The notes under the pieces were generated by a model. The model had not been told where the DNA came from, ran no database searches, and saw only the letters and a list, made by a program, of their open reading frames with translations. The translations under genes and the position numbers were made by a program. DNA of 19,209 bases from Chlamydomonas sphaeroides (Eukaryota > Chlorophyta > Chlorophyceae > Chlamydomonadales > Chlamydomonadaceae): positions 1,169 through 20,377 of the forward strand of contig BDDC01001459.1 of the NCBI GenBank assembly GCA_001662425.1. The letters run 5' to 3'. Of the stretch, positions 1 through 11,400 are shown in pieces (position 1 is the stretch's first letter; the number at the start of each line of letters is the position of its first letter).

Positions 1-372
1 TCGGCCAGGGCGGACCCGGGCTACCTGTGAGCAGCGGCCTGAGGGGGCAGCGATACATTGGGATGAGGGCATGCTTGGCGCCTCCCGCCACCGCCGTGTC
101 TGGCGATAACAAGTGCGAACACAACTGTGTGTAGCAGAGGGCGTGCAGAGAGAAATTGTAACGAGCGCGCGGAAGGCGGCGTGTAGAGCGAGGTGGTTGA
201 GGCGAGCGCTGTGGGCTCCGCCGGTACTGGGAATGGCAGCGGCTGCCGCGGGTTCACAGGTGTCAGTGACAAACATCAGCAGTAGCGAGGGATGGAGTAC
301 GGAATGGCGCAAGGGGGTATCGCATCGCGCCGGCAATGTACGCGCGCGTCTGCCAGGGCGGACCCAGGCTAC
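1..372. repeat. Imperfect 24-bp direct repeat (1-24 and 349-372)
   Basis: A 24-bp block around GCCAGGGCGGACCC recurs 348 bp apart with two mismatches (third base G/T, eighteenth base G/A). Looser GCCAGGG...CTAC echoes occur near 537 and 806. The DNA between the two copies is not clearly repeated, so this is either a very decayed tandem repeat or a short dispersed motif. Confidence 0.5.
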
Positions 373-1592
373 ATTTTGAGGAGAGAGAGAGGTGACAACG
401 GGTTGCTGTGGCTGCATGGGCCCCTTCGGCAACGTGACGACAGACAACGAAGCATAAGCCGGAAGCACGGCAGTGACGGAGGGGCCCGGGAAGACACGGG
501 CCGTGGAACGTAGCTGAATGCGCCTTGCGGTGCCTAGCCAGGGCTGGCTGCCGCGCGTCGTCTACAGTGAGAGCCATGTGAGGAATCTCGTGAGCCCACG
601 GCAACATGCATGTGCTGCTGGATGGCTGGATGTGCACACGCGCAAGTGGCATTCCGCCACTGGGGCGCCGACGAGGCTGCCCCGCGTGACATACATACAT
701 GGGGACACGCGAGCGCGGAACCATGGGATGCCGGTCTATGGGGACGACGGCGGCGAGACATGGGGTGGCAGGCATGTATGGCTGGCTGGCACCGCAATGT
801 GCTGCCAGGGGGGGCCGACTGCTACTGGCGCCCAGTACATACCACCGACGGAGGGCAAGATGACGGCGCTCGAGTCATCAATCGATGCGGTGGACGGTTC
901 GCGGCGGCTGTGGGAGCGAGCGAGCCGCATGGTGGCTGTGCTGCCTTACCGCACTCTCGCATTCTGGCTGTACAGGGGCACACACCGGTAGGGGACGCAT
1001 CACAGGCGGCTCGACGTCCTGGCTGCACTCGTGAAACGGCTAACGATGCGGCTCAGTCACCATGCAAGTGCCGCTGGCTAGCACCCGCCGGTACGCTTGC
1101 ATGCATGCCACACGGCATTCGTGGAACGTCCCCATCTTCCGAAGGCGGGGCCGGCGCGCGGCTCGTGGGCGTGGGGTGCTTTAGCGCCATGAGAAGGGGT
1201 GATTGCGGATGGGACAGGGGCCATAAACAGCTGCAAAGAGTGCGAGAGGGTGCCGCGGTGGCCGCGTCGTCGGCTTGGCCGGCAGGCGGAACAACGCGCG
1301 CGCAGCACACCGCTACCTGCCTGGTCCGCCAAGGGCAGACTCTGCCCTCGCTCTCCCCTGGGCCCACCACGTGCCGAGCATGCGAGCCGCCGCTGGAGCG
1401 TGTAGAATAACGACAAGTACTCCGATGTGTACACATACACGCGGTGACAAAAACCATGGCGCGTTCAGCAGGTGCGACCGAAACCTGTGGCTGCCGTGCG
1501 CGTGGTCCATGTGACGCCAGGTGTGCGGCCGGAACGCGATTGTGAGACAGGAGTCTGTATGGAGGCACCAGCGATGCATGCCTGTGCGTGTA

Positions 1593-1613
1593 TGCCGAGT
1601 GCCGAGTGCCGAG
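1593..1613. repeat. (TGCCGAG)3 tandem repeat
   Basis: Three perfect head-to-tail copies of the 7-mer TGCCGAG lie in otherwise unassigned upstream sequence. It is a short microsatellite with no visible function. Confidence 0.8.
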
Positions 1614-1740
1614 TTGAAATAGTTGACTGTTATCGCCCTGGCTACCGAGCAGCGCATAACCTGCGGTCATTGAGTTGGCCCTAGGTAGGTAGGTGAGCGT
1701 GCGCGTATGTGCGTGCTGCTGTGTGTATGTACGTACCTAT

Positions 1741-2283
1741 GCATATGTCCGGCTTATGGACTTGTTTTACAAGATAGAGCAGCCCCCGGGTAGCGACCCC
1801 TAGACGTCACCGCAGCAGTAAGTGACACAAGGTTCGTTGCTGGTCGGCCGCGTCCATCATACATAGCGTTATGACGGTGACATGCCGCTGACATGCCACT
1901 GCGGCCTTGTTTCTGTCACTTTCTGACATGCTGCGGGGTCCGACGTGAATGCCCTGGCCAAATTAAAAGCTCAACCCATGCATGACGACCTGATGCGCCT
2001 GACACCAGCACCCAGGCCACAAGCGTTGTCGCGGTCGCGTTAGTTGTACGCAAGCATTACTTCATACACACAACCAACAGCGCAGAGAATCGCATGCGCC
2101 ACGACCTCACGCACGGCTGCTTCATTCGTCACGCGCCGTCGCGACGCGGTCATCGCCTTGCATCTTTTGTTGCTCTGTGCACTCTCGTCAAAGTGCGCCG
2201 GGGAGGCGGCGGCGACACCGCGCGCGACGTCGCAGCTTCGTTCGTTCCTGCCCTTCACTCGTCGACGCGGCGCGCGCAGCGAT
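1741..2283 (+). promoter_or_regulatory. Probable promoter and 5' UTR of the large surface-protein gene
   Basis: This stretch directly precedes the start codon at 2284. It includes the least GC-rich part of the upstream region, around 1955-1975, with an AAATTAAAAG tract and two GACATGCC copies at about 1880 and 1891. No canonical TATA box at a convincing distance is visible. An out-of-frame ATG at 2094 opens a frame to 2660 that would overlap the main start, so transcription may begin downstream of 2096, or that ATG may be bypassed. Placement is by position only; no transcription start can be read from the sequence. Confidence 0.3.
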
Positions 2284-2437
2284 ATGTGGCCACATGTTTC
2301 AGAGCCGGCCACGCGACGTGGACAGGGCAGGCGGCGCTGCGGCGGTGGAGGGCTCCCCGGCTGCTCGGCGCCGGTCGCACGTGTGGTCCCCGCCCTGCTG
2401 CTGCTGCTGCTGCTGGTGCGCTGCGGCAAGGCTCAAG
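2284..2437 (+). other. Exon 1: signal peptide (residues 1-51)
   Basis: The exon encodes an Arg/Gly-rich leader of about 33 residues, then a hydrophobic core (VVPALLLLLLLV) and a cleavage-like RCGKAQ end. The donor GTGCGT follows at 2438 in phase 1, so the mature chain starts almost exactly at exon 2 (VYDLDA). The n-region is longer than usual. The protein is expected to enter the secretory pathway with a luminal/extracellular N-terminus. Confidence 0.75.
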
Positions 2438-5400
2438 GTGCGTTGGACCCGCGCGCTGCAGCCCCTGTGCAGCCCTTTGCAGGAGGCGTATGACCTTGTT
2501 AGGTTGCCGCAGCAGCAGCTTCCGCCACCCCCGCCATCCCCTGATCCAATCAGTCCCCTGCTGTGCCTACCTCCATCCCGTCCCCTCCCCAACGTTCCAG
2601 TGTACGACCTGGATGCCGTGGTGGACTGGACCGGGCCCCAGGGAGACGTGTACAACATAACCTGCTGCAGCACCTCAATGGTGACGCGTGGCGGCCGTTA
2701 CGGGGGCGACAACACCGACTTTGGAGTCAACGCGGAGACCGTGGTCTGGGCTGCGGGCGAGCAGGCGCCCGATGCAGCCACGTACCATGCGTGTGCCGTA
2801 CCGTATCGATACACAACCAACTTCTGGTTCCGTGTAACGATGACAGTGACGCAGCACGGGACGGTGGCGGCTGTGCAGCACGCTTTCATACGAAGCACAG
2901 CGCAGTTGGGCAACCGGCGCTGCTCTCCAGGTGAAGCGGCGTATGTGGGCTCTTACACCCTGGCCAGCAACAGCACGCCAGCTCCTGCGGTCAATGCCTC
3001 GGGCTCTGACGGCGGAGGGCGGCCCCCGGTACTGGGCCTCCGCCTCGAGTGGCAGCTGGGTGAGCAGGCGTACAGAGTGGCGGGTGTGAGGCTAGTGAGG
3101 CGAGGGGCATCACAGCAGGGGGCGGGGTGGTTGGAGGGTTGGAGGGTTGGGAGGGCTTAGGGGCTGGGGGGAGCTTGGGGATTGGGAAGGCCCTGGTGTG
3201 TTGTGGCAGCTTCAGACTCATCCATGTGGGGCTGCGTGGCTGCTGGGGCCCCGTGAACTGCACTGCCTTGCTCATTGTGTATCCTAACATCATTTGTGTG
3301 CTGCCCGGCGGCCCTTGTTCGTGTCTCCTCACCGCAGCTGCAGTGTACGACCTGGATGCCGTGGTGGACTGGACCGGGCCCCAGGGAGACGTGTACGGCA
3401 TAACCTGCTGCAGCACCTCACGCGTGACGCGCGGCGGCCGTTACGGGGGCGACAACACCAACTTCGGGGTCAACGCGGAGACCGTGGTCTGGGCTGCGGG
3501 CGAGCAGGCGCCCGATGCGGCCACGTACCACGTGTGCGCCGTGCCGCAGGGGCAGCCATTGAGCAGGTTCTTCTGGGTCACGCTCACGGTCGCGCGCTTT
3601 GGTCAGGCCATGTCAACAGTGGACGCGTACATCGAGGGGAGCGCACGGTCCGCCGCGGCGTGTGAGCCAGGGCAGCCAACCTACGTGGGGTCGTACACCC
3701 TGACCACCAATGATAGCGCGCCAACGGCACCACCGCACTCAGTGTCTGTCGGCACTGGCACGGTGCCCGCTCTGGAGTTTCTCCTGCGGTGGGAGCTCGT
3801 GCAAAGTGGGTTGCGGTTGTTGCGGTTGACGATGAGCAGCAGCGAAGCTTTGATGGGCTGCGAGGCCTAGCTGGGATACAGCCATGGCTTGTGAGCCCCA
3901 CGTGCGTACTGTGCTGAATGCATGTGCGTGTGCGCAGGGCCTCCCTCCCCGCCAACCCCACCGTCATCGCCTCAGCCCCCGCCATCGCCGTCACCACCAC
4001 CGCGTGAGCACACTCGAGCTAGGCCCTGCGGCGCGGTTATGCAGGGCAGGCCGGCAGCAGTGCCGCCCCTCTGAGCTGCCCCCCTGCTGGTTTGATCGAC
4101 TGGTTTAACTGCAGGGCCACCCGCATTGCCGCAACCACCGCCGCGGCATCCACCGCCACCATCCGCGCCACCCCGTGAGTCAAGCCGGCGGCCGCTCGAC
4201 ATAGCTGCTGAGCTGCAAGGACCATGCAACCCCAACCTAACGTAACCGCATGGTGCCCGCCCCTCGCCTCCCCTCATGCATGGATGCACACAGGCCCACC
4301 TCGCTCTCCTGGAGCGCCGCCGCCACCCAGCCCACCACCGCCAGCACCCCCGAGCCCCCGCCCTCCACTGTACCCCGGTGCGAACCAAACGGACAGTAGC
4401 CACAACCCAGAAGAATATACCAGCATTGCGGTAGTCAACAGCATGTTTATTTCTTGGTGCAGGCAGGCCGTCCCCACATACAGCAACGCCGCACTCAGTC
4501 CAACAGACACTGCTCCAACCTGCCTCCACTCGCCCGCCCCTGCCTGCCGCCTGACTTGCAGGCTCCATGCCTCTTGCGCTCTACGTTCCCATCATCCTCA
4601 ACATACGCTACCGAGAAGGCTTCGACCGCCGCCCGTCGAGCAACGGGCCGGTGCACTACCTGTATCATGCAGGCAGTGAGAACGCCGAGAGCAGGCACGC
4701 CGTTTGCATGGACGGCTGGAGTGACGGCGCCGCGGACCTGGCGTGCCGGGAATATCAGGACCGTGATGGCTGGCGGCCGTTCCGCGGAGGAACGGCCTAC
4801 TTCCCAGCAATCGACAATGCGCAGGAGATGGTGATCTACTCGGACCCACGGGACTACCTGGCCCACGTCAACTGCCCCACTGGGGCCAGCTCCTGGTCGC
4901 AGTGCACGGCCGTGTTCCTGCCGCGGACCATGTGCGCGTCCCTGGCCATGTCTTACTGTACGGCCGGCGTGCCGTCGAGGATCACGTTCCCAGGGACGCC
5001 ACCCCGCCCACAAAACCCTTCGTCCGGCCCATCGCTCCGCCCGCCTCCCACGGCGCAGACACGTGAGTTGCCTCATCCAGGGTCCAGCTCCGTGATAGCT
5101 GCGCCCAGCTGCAGTGCTCTGAGTTGCTGGCTGGTGAGGGGCATGAATGGACACCGACCGTAAGCGTGCGTGCCGCGCTGCAGAGCGGGCGCTGAGCGTC
5201 GCGGCCGGCTTCCGCCACTCGTGTGCGATCCTGGACTACGGGCTCGTCAAGTGCTGGGGGTAAGCGTGCCGCAGCGCGATACCTGCCGTGCCCTGCTGCA
5301 GCTAGCTGCTAGCGGTGTTGATAACCAAGCTGCAAGGCACACCCTCAGGTTCAATAGCTTGGGGCAGCTGGGCAATGGCCGACGAGGCAACAATGTGGGC

Positions 5401-8400
5401 GACGCCTTTGGCGAGATGGGCGATGCGCTGCCCTACGTGGACTTGGGCCCTGGAGCGGTGGCCGTGAGCCTGGCCGCGGGCGGCTACCACACGTGCGCCA
5501 TCCTCAGCGACGGCCAAGTGAAATGCTGGGGGTGAGTCACGCACCTGGGGGACCAGACAGCTTACTTGTGACCGTACATACGTATGTATGTGGAGTGGGA
5601 TTGCGTAAAACACTTTACAACTGCTGCATTGTCGAACAACTACTGCCAATAGCCGTAACTTGGGAAGTAGTGTTCATTGGTTGGCGGAAGTGGTGAGCGT
5701 CTGCCCTTCAACCTGTACGTACCTGTACGTAAGGATGAGAGGTTAGTAAGCTTGGAGGGACAGGCCGCAAGGGTGTTGCACAGTTAGCACAGCTTGTGGC
5801 CGTGCGTGGCTAGGGTTACCTGGGGTAGTTGGATTTCGTAACAACAGCAGCCGACTGCTGAACGGCTGCCGATGGCCGTAGCGTGGGTTGTATATGTTGG
5901 TCGGCGAACATCGTGAGCAGCTGCATGCCGTCTCACGATCGCTCCACACCACAGGGACCACTCTCGGGGACAGCTTGGTGTGGACCTGGGGTACGACTAC
6001 GATGGGGACGGCTGGGGCTCCGACCCTGGCGAAATGGGCTCCGCCCTGCAGGCCGTGGACCTCAGCCCTGGGCACCGAGCGACCGCCATTGCTGCCGGGC
6101 GTTACCACACCTGCGCCGTTGTGCAGCCAGGGGGCGTTGTCAAGTGCTGGGGGTAAGCTGAGGCGCCACGCACGCACGCACGGCAGCGTAGCAGGCTATT
6201 GATGCGTCCTGTCTAGCTAGGTGCTTGCTCGCTGTGCAGAGCTGCATGCAAGTGTGCGATGGTCGGTCGTGCATGGAGAGCTGCCGCCATACATGCTGCG
6301 CGCGCTTGCACATACATGCACGCAGGTCCAACGAACACGCCCAGGTCGGCTCCGGCGGCGCTCTGGCTAACTTCACCATGGCGGCGATAGACCCTGGCCG
6401 GGGGCTCGAGGCAACCGACGTAGTAGCCGGCGGCGAGGTTTCATGCGCTTTGCTGCAGCCAGGCGGCCAGGTCAAGTGCTGGGGCTGGAACGACGAAGGG
6501 CTCCTTGGCAGTGGCGACAGCCGCAACTGGGGCCAGGCGCCCAGCGACATTGCATGGCGCTTGCCGGTAGACCTCGGCTCAGGCATGAGCGCCACCGCCT
6601 TAGCAACGGGCACGCAGCTGCCCACATCCTACCCGCATGGCCACGTCTGTGCCTTGCTGCAGCCTGAGGGGCGCGTCAAGTGCTGGGGGTGAGCGGGGGG
6701 CACTGCTGGCTGGGGGTGCGTGAGCCGGCACATGCATGGCGGAAACATTGCGTACACACGCACACCATTGGTACAGACACATGCGACTCGCTCGCAGTGC
6801 GTTCTATGCGTACTTTGCCGACCGCGACCGCTCCCGCGCGCCTGCGCACCGCAGGTCCAACGGCTACGGCCAGCTGGGGCAGGGCGACACGCGGCCCCGG
6901 GGCAACCGCCCTGAGGACTTGGGGCCGGGGCTGCCCAGTATCGCCCTGGGTCCAGGCCTCAGAGCGACCGCCGTCGCCGTGGGTGGGAACCACAGTTGCG
7001 CCTTGTTGGAGCCAGGAGGCATCGTCAAGTGCTGGGGGTAGGTTTGGTGAGGGAAGGTGGGCTGGTCGGGAGCACCGGCGGCAGGAGAGAGGCGTGCCGG
7101 TACGAATCTTCATTCATTGACATGTTCTCAATCCCGAACGTGTTGCAGGCAGAACCACCGTGGTCAGCTGGGCATCCCCAACGATCTGCGTCCCCGAGGC
7201 GACACGCCCGGCAGCATGGGGGCCGCACTGCCAGCCGTGCCGCTGGGCGAGGGGCTGAGGGCGGTTGACATCGCTGCCGGTACCGACTTCACGTGCGCTA
7301 TCTTGGAACCTGGACGACTGCTGAAGTGCTGGGGGTGAGTACTGCTCCCTGTCTAGATACGGTAGCTGCCCGCTACGGTGCCCGCTTGCGGTGGGCCCTG
7401 CTGCATGCTTCACATCACTGCAGCTGCTATGCTGCCGCTCTATCTCCGGCCCCTTCCCTGACCCCCACGCGCACACACCCGCGGGCCCTTGCTTGCCTGC
7501 CCCACGTCCAGAGACAACTGGTATGGCCAGCTGGGTGCTGGCCAGCTCAGCACCAGCGTCCTACTACAGTACGACAGCAACCCAAACCTGGTTGCGTTGG
7601 GCACCGCACCGGAGCCCAGGCCGTCGCCGCCCCCCGCGACCCCACCCGCGCAGCCGCCAGCAGCACGCCCTGTGGGTCCACCGCAGCCTCCTCTGCAGCC
7701 GCCAGCGTCCCCAACGCCTCCCAAGGCACCAAGCCTGCCAGCACCCCCGCCCTCTCCCCCACCACCTCCTCTGCCCCCACCGCCGCCGCCGCCCCCCAGC
7801 CCTCCAGCCCCTGCTCCCCGGCCCAGCGTGCCACCCAACGCCAACTACACCTGCCGCATCCGCCTCACCGCCAGGGAGCAGTCCATCCACTGCCAGCCCA
7901 CCAGTCCTGGCAGCAGCACCACCGTCAGCGCAGCTCTGTTGCCGGTCCTCGTGGGCGGTGGGCTGCTGAGCCGCCTGCTGGCAGCTGGCAGCAGTGGCGA
8001 CACGAGCACCATCATCAGCGGTGTCACGCTGCTGCAGCGCCCCACGGAGCTGCCGTACATGACATATCAGCGCACCAACCGCCAGCCCATCACAGACCTT
8101 CCTCCAGCCTCCGAGGACTGGGGCTTTACGTTCTACGACCTCAACTCCCTGACCCTGGTGGACTCTCTGATTGCGGACATCCCCCTCAGCACCGGCGGCC
8201 CCCTCATCCAGTGCCTTGGCTGCCCCCAGCTCGTTCTGACCAACCTCACGCTCTCCAACCTCACCGGCAGCCCCCTTAACATCAGCAACTATTACGGCAA
8301 CCTGCTCAACGTGTCTGATCCATCCGTATTCAGCGACGCCAGGGAATTCTCCGAGTTCTCCCGGCCAAGCCGTCGTGTTTACGGGCCCATCCACGCCACT

Positions 8401-11400
8401 GGCATGAGAGCAGCAACCTTGGCAAACTTCACGTGCGCCTCTGTGGCAGACGCGCACGGCTGGGCATGTGTCTTGCTGCAGACCGACCCAGCCGCACCCA
8501 GCCGCAGCATCAGCATCGCTGACAGCCATATCACGGGCAACTCCGTGGTCTGGGGAGGAGCGTACGGCACTGTGGCTGGCCTGCAAGAGTTCATCGATTC
8601 CAAGTACCCGTCAGCCTATGTCTTAGGCTTCGGGGCAGTTGTCGTCCGCTCCCAGCGCGGCACCCTCCCGATGGCAATACACCTCAACAACACGCGCCTT
8701 CATAACAACAGCGGCAGCCACGGTGCCGCCATCTCAGTCGATGGCAGCACAACTAGGGACACCATCCATGTCACAAATTCGAGCCTGGTGCGGAACACCG
8801 TGACGCACAGGGGAGGCGCCGTGTTCAGCCGTGGCGACCTCGCAGAGCTCGTTATCAATGCTTCTGTTGCCGAGGGCAATGCGGCTGTTGGCGATAGCAC
8901 CTGGCGCCGCATGGCTGTCAGCAGCTCGGGTGGTGCTTTTCACGTGTCTGGCTCCCTTGGCCGGCTCATGGTGGTTGGCGGCAGCCGGCTTGTTGGAAAC
9001 AGCGCTCCCAGCGGCGGCTCTCTGGCAGCTGTGCACATTGACACCATCTCATTCAGGGACAGCTTCCTCAGCAGCAACCTGGCGACGTACTCTGGTGGAG
9101 GGCTGCACATTGGCGGTGCCATCGGCCGTGTGCAGCAGGTGCTGATTGCAAACACAGTGATGTTGGGCAATCGCGCCGAGGCTGGAGATGGCGGCGTGCT
9201 CTTCAGCAGCCTGGCTGTGGGGGCGCTTGGCATCACCAATGGCAGCTCCCTCACCAACAACACCGCCGGCAGTTCTGGAGGCGTAATAGCCGTGGCTGCA
9301 CCAGTCGACACGCTTACAGTGGACAGCGCCAGCAGCCTCAGCGGCAACCAGGCCCTGGGTGGCTCAGGTGGAGCTGTGTCAGCCGCCAGCGGTCTTGTGA
9401 CCGTCAGCAATGGTAGCTGCTTTACTGGTAACACTGCCAACAGTAGTGGTGGCGCACTCAGCTACAGGGAGCGACTGCAGCTTGAGGTGTCTGGTGGCAG
9501 CTGCCTGTCCAACAACAGCGCCAGAGCATCCGGATCTGGGCTTGGTGGAGCGGTCTTCATGGGCAGCGGCGGTGTCAGCCTGTTCAACAACAGCTCTCTG
9601 AGACATAATAGCGCTGGCGGTAGTGGAGGGGCCATCTTTGCAGTCGGTGTCATTGGTTTACTCACAGTGAAGGCAGGCTCAGAGCTCACTGGCAACGCTG
9701 CCCTCAGTGGCAATGGGGGTGCTGTATCTGCTGGCCAGGGTGTTCAAATCACCACTCTCGCCTCGGACAGCAGCATGGTCGAAAACAGCGCAGCGATTGA
9801 TGGGGGCGCTATTTACAGCAATGGCGATGCAAGCATCTTGGTTGCTGGCAACAGCATGGTCAGTAGCAACCATGCGTGGCGCAGCGGTGGTGCTCTATAT
9901 GTGGCCGGCACACTTGGGTTGCTGAGTGTCACCGACCAAAGCAGCTGCAGCAGCAATGTGGCAGTGGAGAGTGGAGGCCTATTCTATGTGCAGCAGGAGG
10001 CCACGAATTTAACCATACATGGCAGCAGCACTGTCAGCCACAACCATGCTAAGCGGGGAGGTGTGCTCTACTGCGAGCGTGATGCTGGCAGCATCAGCAT
10101 TACAGACGGCAGCTATGTTCAGTCCAATGAAGCAAAGCAGGGCGCTGGTGGGGCCTTCTGGATTGGCGGTGGGCTAGGCCAACTACTGCTGTGGAGCCAC
10201 AGTACAGCCAGCAACAACAAGGCGGCCACGGATGGTGGCATGGCCTTAATAGGCGGTGCACTCAGCACCTTGTCAATCACAAACAACAGCAGCCTGTCTG
10301 ACAATGCAGCTACGTCAGGCGCAGGTGGCGCCTTGAGTGTCTTGGGAATTGTTGGCAGTGTGGTGCTTGGATACTGGAGCGCTGCTGCCAACAACTCTGC
10401 TAGCACATTTGGCGGCTTCCTCTATGCTCCATCAGGCCTAAACACCTTCCTGGCCGCTAACCACAGCTACATCAGCCACAACGAGGCCAGCAGTGGCGGT
10501 GCTCTTATGGCTGCCTGGCTTGGCAATGTCACGCTGCTGTCGCAAAGCGGCATGGCTAACAACACGGCGCAAGGCGAGGGTGGTGCAATCAACGTCCTAT
10601 CAGACGTGCGAGTGGAGGTCCGTCTGTCAGACGGCTCCTTCCTCAGCCGCAACCAAGCCCTGGCCGGCTCAGGGGGCGCACTGTCCGTGAGTGGCAACCT
10701 GACTCAGCTTATGCTGGAGGGAGGCAGCTCTGTTTCTCACAACAGAGCAGCAACAGAGGGTGGTGCCATTCGCTTTTCATTTGCCAGCCAGGCGATTGTG
10801 ACAGAAGGCAGCCTCCTTGAGGGCAACGTGGCTGGCACCTCTGGTGGTGCGCTCTGGGCAAAGCAGATAGCCAGGCTTCATCTGACGGAAGACAGCAGGC
10901 TGCTCAGCAACATTGCCTTGGCAGGAGACGGAGGCGCACTTCAGGTGGAGGAGTCCCTGCCTAGCTTCCAGGCCAACAAATCTGCGTTAGTCAACAACAC
11001 TGCACAGCGGGATGGTGGTGCCATCCGGGTGGGTCTCAGGCTCACGCAGCAGCATGAGTGGTCACTGAATGCGATCAATTTTACAGATAACAGCGCGCAG
11101 CGTGGTGGTGCCCTGATGCTGTCGATATCAGCTGCTGCTGGCAAGGTGCACACCAGCAATAATAGCTCCTCCATTGAGCTTGTGTCGTGCCAGTTGTACG
11201 GCAACTCGGCAGCACTTGATGGAGGTGCAATCGCAGTAGCCAGCAGTTCAGCCACCAGCACCTACGAGAGGCCAGCTGCGGAGCTGCTCAATTTGAGCCT
11301 TCAGGCAAGCAGCCTTGGCAACAACACTGCCGTTGCTGGACAGGGCGGTGCTATCTATGTTGGGTTTGGCCGGCTGCAGCTGTACGCTTGCACGTTGAGC

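Larger units (their letters stand above)
1..2040. other. Gene-free 5' region, no supported coding sequence
   Basis: I see no convincing gene here. Open frames exist on both strands, the longest being 266 codons at 610-1410 on +. Their translations are Arg/Ala/Gly/Cys/His-rich, overlap one another in several frames, and show no domain, signal peptide or splice pattern, as expected from GC-rich non-coding DNA. The region holds an imperfect 24-bp direct repeat, a (TGCCGAG)3 tract, and a GTAC/ATGT-rich simple stretch near 1681-1746. It is probably intergenic spacer plus the distal promoter of the large + strand gene. A small or highly diverged gene cannot be excluded. Confidence 0.6.

Noticed and set aside
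610..1410. 266-codon open frame in the 5' region
   Set aside because: Composition is that of random GC-rich sequence (many Cys, Trp, His, Arg), several other frames are open at the same place, and no domain or splice context is visible.
2044..2283. N-terminal extension of the main gene from 2044 with a second hydrophobic stretch
   Set aside because: Position 2044 is TTG, not ATG, and directly follows an in-frame TAG at 2041. The only in-frame ATG is at 2284, followed by a good signal peptide.
3127..3870. Open frame of 247 codons as a separate gene around the second module
   Set aside because: Its 5' part is the intron 2 sequence. The module itself is joined by a clean CTGCAG acceptor in the same phase as copy 1, and the codons after 3806 are intron.
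7564..8586. 340-codon minus-strand open frame opposite the start of exon 14
   Set aside because: It is the shadow of the Pro/Ala/Ser-rich coding strand (Gly/Arg/Trp-rich translation) and has no independent features.
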